In this document: positions 31,733 to 45,520 of the stretch, one piece after another | How positions within the stretch are numbered: the stretch's first letter is position 1 | Layout of the letters: every line of letters begins with the position of its first letter | Source: Harmothoe impar | Lineage: Eukaryota; Annelida; Polychaeta; Phyllodocida; Polynoidae | Reading direction: 5' to 3' | Assembly (NCBI GenBank): GCA_947462335.1 | Contig: OX381707.1 | Location: forward strand, 84,592,610-84,656,609 | Length of the DNA: 64,000 nucleotides | Program-made: the position numbers and the translations under genes | The notes under the pieces: generated by a model | What the model saw: only the letters and a program-made list of their open reading frames with translations | Told to the model about the DNA's origin: nothing | Database searches by the model: none

Positions 31733-33600
31733 GTCAGTGACATGGCTGTGATGATACACACCATGAGCGGTCAGCTGCTGCCTCCTGGTGGTCAAGGGGC
31801 AAGTCAACCCAGCAACAGGCAACTGTCAAGGAGAAGGTGGAGTCAGAGATTCATTATAGCTAGACTCACACAAAGGTTCTTACTCTACAAAGTTAATATA
31901 AGCCTCTTTTAAATAGCCCTTTGACCCAAAGGTATTTTACAATCAACTCTACATTATCACATTTATTTAGCCAAGTAAACACTTATAAATTTAGCTGCTG
32001 ATTTTACTACTGCTCTACAGTCATTGCACTCCTTTGGAATATATAGCTTAAGGTTGACAGTCCTCTATTGGAATCCATGTGACATTGTTCAGCCTTGCTA
32101 CCTTTTTAATGATAACCTGATGACTGTAATAGAATCAGAGATGCAAGCACTGAGGAACTGTAGGCATTGTTATGAACTTGAAATATTTACGATCCTTTGC
32201 ATATTAAATGTTATTTTTTTTGATCATTTTATTTTAGATGTGAAACCCATAATATCTGATAAGAGGGTCTTTTTCAGATAATATCTTAATTGGACAAGTT
32301 ATCAAACAATTAAAGCTGATCACCTCTGCCCAGCAGTTGCACAAGAGAAAAACATTTCAGACCTGATCCCATAATGTCAGAGGTCTAATTGTTTAATTGA
32401 GGACCATTGGTGATTATGGAAAGTGTGAAATTGCAACACCCCGAAATTACTGAGATATTGATTGAGAAAGAAAACAATAATGTTGAGGACATTTGTTACA
32501 GATTTGTAGCTGTTTGATAAAAATAAAAGTAGAATGAATACCTTTCAAGGAATAAATATAAATTATGATTTTAAGGTTCCATGACAATGTGCTTCCCAAA
32601 GGAAAGAAGAACACAAGAAAGGTAGACTTATCATACATATGTACAGCTGAGACAGCTCCTACTGGCCCTAAATATGTTACAAAAAAGGTGCAAACAGGTA
32701 TGGTCCATGGCTACATTAGGGCATACACTGTCTCCACATATAACGTATTGGGGTGAGGAGGGGGTACAACTTTAACTATTTTTTTCTCCTGAATGCAACA
32801 GAGAATCAACTGGGTACATCCACAGGCCTTTAGAAGGGGTATCCATCCATTAGCTTACAGTTTGAGTTTATTCCACTTATTTATGAGAAAGATCACAAAT
32901 TAGTTTTAATATGATTGTATATATATTTTGGCTCATGCATCACATTATAACACAACGCCTTGACAATGAGTCTGTGTGTGTATACTAAATACCAATACGG
33001 CATGGTCTCCCACACCAACAAGGGAATGCTGGTTTGCTGTCACCTGGCAAAGTGCAACTTCAGCCGGGCGCATTTTAGACACTTACAGGGGATAGGGTAG
33101 GATGCCATATTAGGTGTCAACTGCTGTACTCATCTCTGATACAGGTTCAGGCAGCTTGTACATCAGGGGTAATGAGGACATTTCTAGTCAGCACTGGACA
33201 CTGCCCTGAGCCCACACACACCCTCCCTGCCTCACACACACCTCTATCATCAACTACTCACACATTGAGCTACTCCCTCACTGGGAACTGATCCTGATAT
33301 GAGCTGCTCACTGATATTCAATGAGCCTTCTTAGACATTCCCCCTATTCTGAGCTGCTCCCACAAGCTACACACCCCTATGCCATCCTTGTCTCTATATC
33401 TTGGATTGAGCTACTGCTGATTAGTGTCAAAAGTTCAGTCAATTTATTGGAGCCATATCCTTAACGGTGTCCACCAGGTAGATATCTGCCTTTCCTAGGC
33501 ATCTATGGAATATGGGAACAGATACATATTGCCTTTAGTAAACTGGGTCAATTTAGATGCAGTATGTATTTAGATATGGTCTATCATGTCAATAATTGCT
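31733..33600. repeat. Non-coding; blocks H and I of the duplication
   Basis: 32340-32480 ('atcccataatgtcagaggtc', 'ggtgattatgga') parallels 52750-52870 and weakly 39325-39400. 33090-33260 ('taggtgtcaactg', 'cttgtacatcaggggtaatg', 'catttctagtcagcactgga') parallels 53450-53580. No coding sequence is supported. Confidence 0.55.
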
Positions 33601-33622
33601 ATGGTTTCTAAGAAATTTCATT

Positions 33623-33679
33623 ATGATGCACCAATGCAGCCCCGGAGGGGAACTCACTAGTGCTGCTTTGGTGCATCAT
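33623..33679. repeat. Small hairpin, family H21, copy 3
   Basis: 'atgatgcaccaatgcagc' (33623-33640) pairs with 'gctgctttggtgcatcat' (33662-33679) with one mismatch in 18 bp. The loop is 21 nt, as in copy 2. Confidence 0.7.
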
Positions 33680-33716
33680 GCCAATGGGGAATGTCTCAAA
33701 ACTATAAGGTTGGCAT

Positions 33717-33775
33717 GATGCTTGAATGCAGCACTGGTAAGCTACTGGCTAGGGCTACATTTATGCACCATGATG
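33717..33775. repeat. Small hairpin, family H21, copy 4
   Basis: 'gaatgcagc' (33724-33732) faces 'gctacatttatgcacc' from 33754 across a 21 nt spacer. The arms are more degenerate. It lies about 38 nt after copy 3, repeating the paired layout seen at 251-392. Confidence 0.45.
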
Positions 33776-34309
33776 AAAAGGATATGGTGCATTAGGGCAT
33801 TATGCCATCTCTAAAGGGTAAATGAGTACATAGACCGAGAGGACTGGCCAGTATAATGAGCTGATTGAAACATTCTCTATTGAAGCATATCCATTTACCT
33901 CACTATACAACATTGAAAGAATATGCCACTTTCACCCCAGACTGTAAAGTATTTCTGACTGGGTAGTTAGCAGGTTCTGGGTACCTAAACTGGATATTCC
34001 CTAAAGCTGGCTATATACCAGCATAATGGAAAAGATATTCTTGACATCCCCTAGCCTTCATTTATCAGCCAGCGATATATGTTATATAAGCATGATATCC
34101 GTCAAAGTTATATCAAGCCAATCTGCCTACCTGAAAAAATTAGTTGATTTCTACTTGGAATCCCTCTGTACATCCTCATGATAGGAATATATTTAGAAAA
34201 AAACATTAATATACAAAAAATGCAGCAGTTTACTATCATAAGAAATATGTGAAAAACATTTCTGTATAGAAAGTGCTCGATTGATTTTACTGCAAATTAA
34301 ATATATTTA
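33776..34309. other. Unassigned non-coding sequence
   Basis: AT-rich; no ORF, tandem repeat or recognised element seen. Confidence 0.4.
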
Positions 34310-35166
34310 CTTCAGGCTGGTGTAGTTATATTTAAGACGTCTTTGACTTCAGCTGGACCTGATAGGTATGGTGATGTTCATTAAGGATCTGTGTATGTCA
34401 TAATTACTTCTAACGATTGCTTCAGATTGAATTCAATCACTAGTATTTTACACTTCACATTAGAATCCTGACTAGTTGGTTATATTGGGGGCCTTAAGTA
34501 TATTCTTTGGCTAGTAATTGCTTTCCCATGGAATTCAATAGCTCGCCATATTAACTTTCAATTTAAGTCCTAGTGTACCTGCCTCCTGGGTTATTTCTTG
34601 AGCTTCCTATTCTTAGTTCTTACATGATGAGTTAGGTTTTGCTCACTTAGGACTTGCATATGTTATAATTACTGCTTATGATTTCTCTCAGATGGAATTT
34701 CATCAATAATTGTATCGACTTGACATTCATGTCCTACTGGGTAATATCTTGGTCCTCAAGCTTTGCTTTTTTAAATTGACTGATTTACTTTTACCATATA
34801 CCGTTTAATGAATACTCATAACCTTTTGTTCAGATAATGATTACCTGACAAGAAACCCACATAAAATGAAATAAGCAAGCAAGGTTCAGTGATATATAGT
34901 GATAGTCAATGTGCTGTGGACAGGAATTACCTTGAACAGTTGACATCTGGTGGCTTGATGGGTTTCCTGCATGTCCTTGTCAGTCCTTGTCAGTTTGTGT
35001 CTTTCATCATGTAGGTCTCATTAGTTGTGGCCTCCCAGGTGGTTTGTCATAAATACCCGCCCCTCTGCACCTCCCAGCGACTAACAGCTCTTGCATGCAG
35101 CACCAGTCATCACCAATCAGTCAACTGTGAATGTTAATTTAATATGTCTCGGTTAACACTGCTGTA

Positions 35167-35212
35167 AATTGAATATGCCCAAAGGAAAACTTTAAGCATA
35201 TTCAATTTACTT
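35167..35212. repeat. Hairpin with perfect 14 bp stem
   Basis: 'taaattgaatatgc' (from about 35164) and 'gcatattcaattta' (to about 35211) are exact complements around a short A-rich loop. A similar TTTAAGCATATT motif occurs near 55490, suggesting a small MITE family. Confidence 0.55.
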
Positions 35213-37309
35213 GAATTCCACATAAAGCCAACTTCCTGGACATTTACATAGCATTACTGACCTTAAAGCTGCTTAAAGCGTTTTTTTTACCCCTACAGAA
35301 ATTGCCACAGGACTTTCTGTGATGCTTTAAATCATGTATCCACATTCAGAATCTTAGTGACTCGAGTCTAACTTGCTCTGATCCCACTACACACTGTGCC
35401 TGATGATGCTGTGATTTTTCATGTGATATATTTCTCATGCCCCCTGAATCTAAGCCTACAGAACAGGGACTTAGTCCTTAGGCGCTTTTACTGAGCAAAA
35501 CTGTCAGAGTATGTTTTTGCTCATCTAACCTCTGCCTGAAGAGTGTGCACAGAACTGAATACTGAACACAATAGAGAACTAAGGACTATCATTATTAGGG
35601 TAATCGTGCTTAGGAACCTGGGTGTCACTATGAATGTTTAACTCTATTGTTGCCATCCATTGTGCCACCAGATCTGTATTCAGGGCGCAGTTAGCAAAAA
35701 CCCTGATAAAATACTCTCTTTATTGTTGCAAACACATGACGAGAATATAAGGACAAATACCCTTACATTGCTGAACACAAAACAATCATTCTTTCAAATG
35801 ATGCAGTTCTTATATCATGAAGATTGGGAGCTTTAATCATAACTTTTGACCCTGAAGTTTTTGGAAGGAACCCGAAAAAAAATCTAAAGAAGTATATATA
35901 TATACATAAATGTGTTTTATAAATAGCTACAAATGTTTTTTCTAACGTTCCTAAAAAGAATTAAATAGATGGTTCAAATTTATAATGACATATGGTTCTA
36001 GTATATAAAGACAATCAAACATTCCTTGCACCCCTTTTGACTGCCTTGTGCTGATAGTAAAGCATTTCAGCAGAAGTGAGTCCCCTTTTAGAACCCACCA
36101 AAGGAAGACAATCTGATTTACTCCTGCTACTCAAGTAACACTTGTGCTAGTCACAAAACACATTAAGGTTGGCCAGACAAGTGGAGGTAAGTCTCCTTGG
36201 AAGACTCTCAAGCATCTTCAAGTAGTTGTTCGTTCACCCATTTTATACAACAGTGCAATGTGTTGACGTCCAAGAAGCACAGTGTTGATGTTATTAACAT
36301 TACTGGTGGTTGTTAACACCAAGGGCCTAATACTGATGTCTATGAAGCCCTAATGTGTTTCTGAAGGCAGGAAAAATTTGCCATTCAAGTGCTCTTAGTT
36401 CATGATTACACCAGTGTTTTACTCCAATGGTTCTGACATCCCTCAGTCTGTGTCAATACAACAATGTGTTTTACAGATGGAGTTCTCTCAAGCAGGCCTG
36501 CGTGGTGTCAACTGGTGTTAGACTGAAGTAATGGTAGACAAACAGGATCAGTGAGCTAGTCCCATAGGATTGCTGATAGGCTAGAGGCGCACTGACAGCT
36601 TTTCTAACCTACTAAGTGGTGTACAATTGAGGCCTGGAATTTTCAACAAAAATGTCAATCTTAGAAATGAATGTACAGCTATACAGTGCATTGAGGAGTG
36701 GTGTTACTGTAATACCAAGGGAAACATAATGAGACTGAATCCATGACAGGATACTGCTATTGAGGACTGTTGGACTAATGACATCTGAAGGTAATACAAT
36801 AACTGGAACGTGGAGGTGGGACCGATTGGGTTATGAAGGTGGCTGTAAGAGGCAGCAACACAAGCTTCACATGCAGAACGAGGCCCACAACAAGGCAGTC
36901 TCAGTCAGGGGTCTCAGTGTTTTGCATGCAACTTTGTGAAACCAGCATGGTCTAGAGCACAAGCTTTATTAAACTGAAATCATAAGGCTATCTGACCTTT
37001 CTTGTCATGCAGCATTACCTGGTAATTAGGGTTGTATTGGTGCATCATGCTGACCCTTACAGATGTGGCCTCAGGTCACTACCAGGAAATGTGTGTTGTC
37101 AGTGTGTGTAGAACTGCCCAATGCCATCTTGAGTTCCTTGTGTTCAGATCTGCTGTATGAGTTAGTTTTGCTGCAATGTTAACGGTTGTTTTTTCTTGAG
37201 AAGTAAAGAAATATACTCCTGTTTATGAAGTCTTCAATCAATTCCTTAATTGTTATCACATTTAAACCTTGATGTGGTATTGTGCTTAAATGTGTTGGGT
37301 CCTTTGTCG

Positions 37310-37362
37310 GCATGATGAATGAATACAGCCGTTAGGTAAATCACCTGTGCTGTATTCATGCA
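37310..37362. repeat. Small hairpin, family H21, copy 5
   Basis: 'catgatgaatgaatacagc' faces 'gctgtattcatgcatgg' across 19 nt. A half copy ('ggttgtattggtgcatcatg') lies at about 37030, and another degenerate copy spans 37930-37980. Confidence 0.5.
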
Positions 37363-38100
37363 TGGACCCTGTGAGGTGGATACACTCCCAGCCCATCAAC
37401 AAGTTCCATTGGTGCATACTGAAGATATGTTATGTCTAGGGACAGATTAGAACTGAGTAATGCTCTGGGTCTAAGCTGAGTCTAGCCTCATGTCAGGCCT
37501 TAAATCTCCTATTTTTGTGTTAGAGTGTGAGGTTTAGCCCCAGGTTTAGCTGGGGCTGTGTCTAGAATTTGGGGTAGTGTTAAGCTGAGCTTAGTGGTAG
37601 GGTAAGTCAGAGATGCAGGTGTCAGGTTTATGGCCATCCCTACAGCCCTACATGGCTTACCCAGGTCATGTTCTGTCCCATTTAATGACCTGACAACCAG
37701 ATTATCCTAAACCCCCCTCATCCCTGGATTATCCTCCATACGTCACCTACAGCCCAGGACCTGTCTCATTAGCAGGCTCTGATCCCTACCTAGCCCTGCA
37801 CTACACAGGTCAGGGTCACATCAGCCTTACAACACCTACTTGTCAGCTATTTGTGTGAACCTAAACAGGATTCACTATATGTAGGACTTTAACTTACCCA
37901 AAGTGCTTTGATGTCCATTATGGTCAGTAATGTGTGGATGCAGCCCTACTGAGTTGTTTACCAGGGTTACATTCATGGACAACTTGGTAGCCCTTAGCTG
38001 GTTAAGCTCCCACCCTGCCCCTAATGTACAAACAGTGTTAAGGGCTGCAGATATCAGCTCACTCAGCGTACAGGGTTCACTATCTGCTACCAGGACTTTT

Positions 38101-40800
38101 TTCCCTCATTGTTCTCTTCTCAATCCTGAATACAGTCTCGGGTATCACTTATCACAAGAAAAACATTTTTGTGAACACATTATAATATACCACAAAATGA
38201 AAATTGAAACTTCTGTCAGGGCATATTTTAGGAGTTCAGGAAATAGGAATTATATCAACAAACATCGCTGCTCATGCATCAGGAAGCAGCTATGCCTATT
38301 ACATGTCTAATGCACTCAATAGAAGAATCTCGGACAGGGCATAGCATATATCGCATGGGGAGATGCTTGGAAGTTATTGGTTTGTGAGGGTACCATCGAA
38401 ACCATTTTAGGGCCACATAGCGCTTTAACAACCTTTTGTCCCTATTAGAGAGTATTTAGAGCATCATGGACTTGTTTAAATGTGAGTGCATCGTATATCT
38501 ATTAATGCATTTTATCTTACAGGACTAAGGAGATAATCCTCCATTGCTCAATTAGGTATCACATTTTTAATTTTATTTGAATATAATAACCATCTGCAAA
38601 CTATCGTGTCTTTGCATTTAGGTCCCCTTACCTGAAAATGATATCTCCTATGTGTATTCCAAAATCACTATTAACAACAAATAAAGTAAACCTGTCTGCC
38701 ACTTGAAAGACATTTATTGCTTTCAATATTAAACCAACCCAGTTGCATCTAGCACATTTCTCTGTCCGTTTTTTTCCAATTATATCTTAATTGGACATGT
38801 TATTTAACTTTCAAACGTGAGAAACTTTTCTTTGCATCTTCGCACAGGGAATAAAGTCATCCAAGCGTCTCCTAACTCCTTAAGGGCCACATAGTGCTTT
38901 AGTTGTTTTCTTTTTCATTGCTCTCATTTTTTCAAATGAACCCTTTTGCATCTGGCACATCCCTGAGTCAGCTTTTGCCGATTATAACCGTAATTGGACA
39001 CATTATTTAACTTTAAAACCTGATAAACTCTTCTTTACATCAGAAAAGGGGGAAAAACTTCCAAGCACTGCCGCATAACAATATAAGGGCCTCATGGTGC
39101 TTTAAAACATTTTAACTTTTAACTTCAGGAGATGTAAATTCAGCCTCAGTAAGTAGCTACATTAAAGCATCATGCCAATACTTTGGGACTGTATCTACCC
39201 TCTATGGAGGATATGATGCTGGGGGTTACTAGGCAGGGCTGTAGTCAGGAATTATGTCAAGAAACATGCTTTATACTGTATAAAACACCTTATTGCCCTT
39301 TAAAGGGTTATTTGTGTACTTGGATGGTGATAGTGATTATGGGATGTGTGAAAGAAACAGCACCAAGATACTAATTGAGATAGGGAATAATGATAATTAG
39401 GATTTTAACAATCTAAATAGGGTCATTGCATGATGCCTGTGTAAAATGAAACTACTTGTCGAATGAATATGAGGTTTTCTTGACTGGTCAGTAGCCAATG
39501 AGGGACAAGGTCTCATAATCTGCTGACCATGTATCCCTGTGTTGATTGGAAATGTTGGCACCATTAGGGTATGTGTTGAAATATGAGGATTTCCCAGAGG
39601 GATTGGTCGGGTGTAGAGGGTGGGGATGCGGTCATATCGGCTGGAGCAGTATCCTGTGATGTGAGAGAATGGAGTAATCATTTTATCAGATACGGTGCAC
39701 ATAGAGGTTAACAGGGACAGAACTAAACATGGGTGTTATGAAAATAGTCATGGGAAACACTGGAGGCTTTCCCAGATGTGACTATGCAAATTTTGTTACA
39801 AGGATGAACCAACGACAAGCAAGGAAAATTAACTATATAAAAACCCTTAATGAATTTAACCGGGTTTAAGATTCAGAATGGTCCATCATAAAAATCTAAT
39901 TGAAAATATCATTAATATGGTTTACGTTACCAATGTTATCCGATACACTATTTTGCAAAATGTGGATACATACTTTGAATGATTCACATCATTTCCACAC
40001 CAACTGCAAATGGGTCACGAAGCCTGTGAAAATTAAACCTGATGAGAAAGGGCATAAAATGATAAGTACTTTAAGGGTTTTTAGAAAGCACTCCTATGCT
40101 ACATTAATATTGAGTGTTGAGTAAGAGAGAAAAACCATTTGTATGAAATTGACAATGAGGCACTTTCAGTTACCAACATTCACACATAGAAATCTGAAAA
40201 GTGTGTTTGGCAGTTTTACTGCTACTCCTAGGGCTCACCGGGTTGCAGCAAATCTACTAGAATTACCCCCTGGTGGTAAACTTGTGAACCCCGCGTCCCA
40301 CCCAGCTGTAGTCACGTGTTGAGGAAGGAACCAATGGGTGTGTGTAAATCAGACACGTGCCGGGTCAGTAGCAGACGGGTGTTTGGGTGCCAGTAGGACA
40401 CATAGTCTGTTTAGTCCCATGTCCCTAGTTTGGTTGAAAAGTGAAGTAAATAATTGCTGCAGATTGAAGTTTTAGAATTCCCAAAGGGATTTGAGTTTTT
40501 GGAAGGGCAGGAATGAGAGTTCTCTGTGAACAGAAATGTAATACATTGTTACCAAACACAGCCCTGCAAAATAACCCCCAAGGGTTAGGAGTGTTATTTC
40601 CAGTAAGAAAGTACTGTCGCACAATGGTGACTATAGCAGTATGAGAGATGGAACATGGTCCATTAAGTGTGTAGAATTTTAAAGGTAGCTTTTGCATACT
40701 CTGGGGAACATTTGAAATTAACATTTGAGCATTAAAATTAGATACACCATTTGACTCAATAGCTGGGGGTTTTAAAACCAAGAACCTGTATGACCATTGG
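38101..40800. other. Non-coding, with a third partial copy of block H
   Basis: 38760-39060 contains two diverged 'taattggacatgttattt' modules like 32285-32310, and 39325-39400 matches block H. A 101-codon minus frame at 39397-39702 and a 118-codon minus frame at 40425-40781 have no recognisable domain and are probably chance. Confidence 0.45.
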
Positions 40801-43059
40801 TTTGCATGTAATCAGGAATGGTCACCTTCTGAGGCTATAGCAGTACTAACAATGCAAAGGGAGACAGGCAGGAGTAAGGGTATCCTTGGTGACTGCATCC
40901 TTTATGTAGTGCCCCCTGTGGGAGCCATCAGAACTACAACTGGTGCCCCAACTACTGCCAAACGTCCTCCACTTTACTCATTTTGTATTCTACTATGGTG
41001 TATTTTCCTGCTATAACCACCCCGCCAGGAGTCCGGCCTCAACTGGTGGTAAGTGGTGGGTAAATGCTGCTAAGTGGTTTATAGTCTGTGATCTCAGCCG
41101 CAGTAGGAGGAGGCATGAAGGTTGTGATTTGCTAAAGGCCTTTATTTGCTACCGAATAACTGACTGTATCATCTAGGGGGAAGTCTCTGTAAGCACAATC
41201 TGTATTTGTATGGACGGTGACCCTTTGCTGTGACATTACCCCCTGATGTGTCAGCATAAACAACATTCCACCACCACATCTGCCCAGCCAACGTCCCCCA
41301 CAGGGTGAGATAACTTGTCCCATCCTTATCATTAATAGTCCAGGAGGGAGTGATAAGGTATGGGGGACCTGTCAGGGTTATCTCACAAATCAGAGAGGGA
41401 CATGGTCAGTTAAGTATCTGCTGTCCTCAGGATGGGAAACGGTAGCGAGATTCAGCCGGTCATTTAAGTGCCACACCAGGTGTCCACCCTGGTTGTTGGC
41501 CTTTGGAAGATGGTAGCTGGGAAACCTCTGCAATGTAGAAAAGAAGGGATCATTGAAAGAATAAAAATGAAATAGATGACTTTATGTATTTTGATACAGG
41601 GATGTACTGGACTGTGGCAGTATAGAACAACATATTATGGAATGTGTAATTCAAGTATTAGGGCTTTATAGAATTTTGAGAATGAGTGGGTTGGAAAAAC
41701 CTCCATTTATTCATTCGCATAGGTTATCCAAGTAGCTCTGGAGTGTGCCTTCTTTATTCAGTGCCCCCTGTGGGAGCCATCATTACTACAATTGATGCCA
41801 CAACTGCTGCCAAACATCTTCCACTTTACTCATTTTGTGTTCTACTATGGCGTCTTTCCCTGCTATAACCACCCCGCCTGGAGTCAGGCCTCAACAGGTG
41901 GTAAGTGGTGGGTAAGTGCTGCCAAGTGGTTTATAGTCTGTGATCTCCAGTGGCAGGAGTTATAAAGATTGGCATTTGCTAAATCCCTTCATTCGCCATT
42001 GATGTGGCTTATCTAGTAGGAAATGATGCATTTGATGTAGTTTCAGCAAAAGCAGTGTTCCATTGCACTGTATAAGTTCTTAGCCTGGAGCAGAGTCAGA
42101 GAGGAGTGAGAAGGGTATACAGTCGTTCTTGTACTAAGCAGGGAATCCTTTAAGAAGGACAAGTAGTCTGTGATTGTTACTGAGTCCTGTCCATGATAAG
42201 CTTATGGTTGAGCTTTAGTATATCACTGAACTTTTGCTGGGTGCACTGACCCATGAAGTTTCCCACTGACTGAAAAAGAAAGAAGTAGAATTAGGAAGAA
42301 AGATTAATACCGATAGGATTTGAAATAGAGAATGAGGATGATGGAACTTTACAAATAATAAAGACAATTGAAGTAATAATTAATGTTTGAAGGAAGAATT
42401 TCCTCTGAATAATCATTGAACAATTTTATCTCTAAAGTAAAAGCCCTAAAGCTTTTACACAGAGACCATGCATAAACAGACCCCATCAGGTCACCACATC
42501 ACTCACACTCTGATAAATACAGGTATAGAGTAAAGGGGTCTCAGGTACACTAATCACAGCTAGTTATAGACGGTTCTCTGATAGCTTCAACTTCTCCAGA
42601 GGTGATCAGTGGTGCTCCCTGTACCCTAGTTGGTAGTGCCTTACTCTGCCTCTGTGCCACTGAAGAAGTAATTACATGGTTGACATGCCTGGACACTGGT
42701 ATGGCATTATGGGGGTTAATCATGTGGGATGAATCAATGAACCAGAGCTGCTTAGGTTCATTGACTTCTACAGTAAATCAGGGAGAACACTGATGGGAAC
42801 AGTTAAGGGAACAGGCATTTACCAGCGAAGTATAAGTACATATAGTAGACCTTCTAAACTATCCTTCACCGTATCAAAAGGAGGGGGGGTCACTGTACTG
42901 GCTTGAAATTTGAAATACATCATTCATAAAATTTTCAATGTTGCAGTTACTGACATTTAGTTCAGACATTTACTCCTTTATTTCACTTAAATTTGCTGCA
43001 GATGACTTTCTTTTTCAGAATTATATTTCAATATATTTCCCTCTTCATCATCCCAAATA
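40800..43059 (+). repeat. Duplicated block, copy 2, with module M copies 3 and 4
   Basis: 40905-41190 parallels 5510-5790, and 41200-42760 parallels 7600-9010. At 41185 the two are directly joined where copy 1 has the 72 bp minisatellite. 42920-43059 parallels 10600-10745, after which FB2 is inserted. All copies share landmarks but are well diverged. No gene. Confidence 0.7.
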
Positions 43060-43205
43060 AAGTCCGGTGGTGGAACAAGGATTTGGGGCCTGACCCAGAA
43101 TTCTTCGATATAGTTTTTTTCTCTGCTGATTCTTCATCTAGGGGGTCTGGGTGACCATTTCCTGTGTGATGTATTTGTGACGGCTTTGGGGAAATTGAGA
43201 TATTC

Positions 43206-43545
43206 AAGATGGCCGCCACAATTCAATAAGAATCTTGAAAAGTGCATATCTCAACTTCTAATCTACTTAGAGACACAAATAAAAGGTCTAAAAGTACATT
43301 TCTGTGGTCAGGGAATCCAATCATGTCATCTAAATTCATGTATATGGCAGCCATTTTGCATCTTATCCAAGACGGCCGCCGGAATTCAATAAAAATCATT
43401 AAAAGTGCATATCTCTGCTTCTAATCAACTTAGAGATACAAATGAAAGGTCTAAAAGTATGTTTCTGTGGTCAGGGAATCCAATCATGCCATTTAAAATC
43501 ATGTATATGCCAGCCATTTTGAATAATTGATGATATAACCCAAAG
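43206..43545 (+). repeat. FB2 left arm, two ~163 bp units
   Basis: Units start at 43206 and 43369; each runs from a GGCCGCC-containing start through 'aaaagtgcatatctc' and 'ggtcagggaatccaatcatg' to 'atggcagccattttg'. Confidence 0.8.
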
Positions 43546-43739
43546 ATTAGTTAAAAGTCTACACTGTTTTACAAATCGGATAAATGTAAGACTTGAATAA
43601 ACATAAGACATTTATAGTGAGATAATCTGTCATGACGACAGATTTAGGGATGGAATATGAACTAATGAATGAACCAGAGATAGCTGTTGGAGGGTACACA
43701 TTCCGCTAACGGTAGTTCCCAAAACATAATACACTGGCC

Positions 43740-45520
43740 CACTTCAGCCCCCATCCACAATAGATCCTCCAATAGCAAAAGTGCATTATACAGGAAATTC
43801 AGAAGGTTTTAAAGCATGCAAAAAAGTTGTATGTGAGCAAGACCTGGACTCTCAGTTTTTTAAAGATATAAACCAGTTCATGGCTACAATACCGGTATTT
43901 TCAGAAGTTAAGGACATGCTCTTGAATATAAGACCAATGTGATGTCCCTTCCACTAATGAACAAATCACCTGCAGACTGAAATACCATAATAATACCCAT
44001 GATGAAGGCCAAACAACTTATCAAATCAACAGGCCAAGTCTATATGATATTAACTGCAGATCAACAGCTGTATCAAATAGCTGTTCATGTATTCTGGGAG
44101 AAGCAGGCCATGTTAAGCAATCTTTGCTTCTAAAGGTGGAATGCATGTCCTCATGAGTATGATGTAGGCAAGCTGATCACAGACAAAAGTCTAGCATGGG
44201 ATTTAGAGATTGTCAGAGCATTTTAAATGAGCCATTGAACCTGGCATCACAGTAGGACAGCCAAGCTCTGGTAAGGTGCCTAATTGGACCCATTCTCATA
44301 GTTATGAGATATGTAAGAGCTGAGCAAGAGTCTGACTGACTAATGTATAAAGCATGTGTCAAGGATATGATACCTTTGTTCTTTGCCACCAACCACTATA
44401 GCCATCCCAGATATGCATCATAATAATCATACGAGATCCATGAACGATTTGCCTGATGATTTGTGTGAAGCATCCACGAAAGGCCAACAAGTGATATGGT
44501 TATTGAGTCAACCATAATGAGGTAGAAACATTCCCCAGGAGAAATTAATGGAACTACCTTGGATCTGGAAACCCTTAAAACCAGAACATACTCTCATGTA
44601 AAGAGGTTGTCAAGGGCTTTAGCATAGATGTTTTGGAGAATAAAGGAGAAGCACCTCATGAAATTCAACATAAAGAAGATATAAAATCAATAATCAAGAC
44701 AGATGCAAGCAACAGAAATATATTGCAGGACAAACTAGAGAGACAGATTGACCCTCTACAGAACAAAGAATTTTCTAATGGTGTTCTGAACATTGTCACA
44801 GGAAAGGTGGTGGTCAATCCATCCATGAATGTGGACCATTCTGTTAGGCTGTACAAAGAGCAAATTGAAGGAATTTGAAAACTGAAGGATTCCATGACAG
44901 AATCAGTAAGTGAGTCGTTATAATGTCAACATCTCAGCAAATCAAGGTTGCTGACACAATAGTGTATGACATTGAAATGATCCATGTGAGGGTTGCGAGT
45001 CTAACTGTAATTTATGGGATTATGACACAAAGAATTTAATGGCTCATGAGTTGATGGGTGGAAACAATCATCATTGTTTACAGTATTGTTACATAGGAGT
45101 TCATATCCCCAGCTCGGCCAGGACCCCTAGTGGCAGGCGCTAGAACTGTCTCAGGGTTTGGTCATGAGTTGATACCACAGTCCACTCTAGATAATGCCTG
45201 ATGATCTGGGAAATATGACAGAGGCAAAATCTAAATCAGTCCTCAAGAATACACTCAGAGTCATGATGTAAAATAGGCATTACAGTTCACATGCTGCATG
45301 TTTTGATGGCTGTGCTGCACTTTGGGTCACATGCCACAAGTCAATATGGAAACATGCCAATCAGATTCATATTCTTCAACTAGATCCTGTGCAGTATGGC
45401 TTGTTTAGGGATGACTCCTCAAACTTGTTGATTTATGATATCTCTATGTATACATGAATATACTTTCTTGTTTGACTACAGCAGATGTTTACCACATCCT
45501 CAAGTGTGGCTTTCTATTTA
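43740..45520 (+). pseudogene. Decayed transposon-like ORF inside FB2
   Basis: Protein-like pieces lie in shifting frames with several stops. Near 44030-44105 the translation includes ITADQQLYQIAVHVFW-like sequence (first residue differs); about 44137 gives GGMHVLMS; about 44365-44420 gives MIPLFFATNHYSHPRY; and 81 codons are open at 44633-44878. A DQ-x-LY motif, then GG-[FLM]-H-x-x-M, then a Phe-rich 'FFA-NH' motif, in that order, resembles an unnamed multi-copy protein family I recall from invertebrate genomes. That match is from memory. Whether it is FB2's own transposase or a passenger is unknown. It is not functional. Confidence 0.4.

Larger units (their letters stand above)
34310..38100 (+). 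repeat. Second copy of the C-D-E-F-G dispersed block
   Basis: Colinear with 49020-52010: C 'gatgttcattaaggatctg', D 'tccttgtcagtttgtgtctt', E 'ggaacctgggtgtcact', F 'gaacccaccaaaggaagaca', G 'gacctgacaaccagattatc', then 'aatgtacaaacagtgtta'. Spacing is preserved within a few hundred bp while sequence identity is modest. No gene is seen. Confidence 0.6.
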
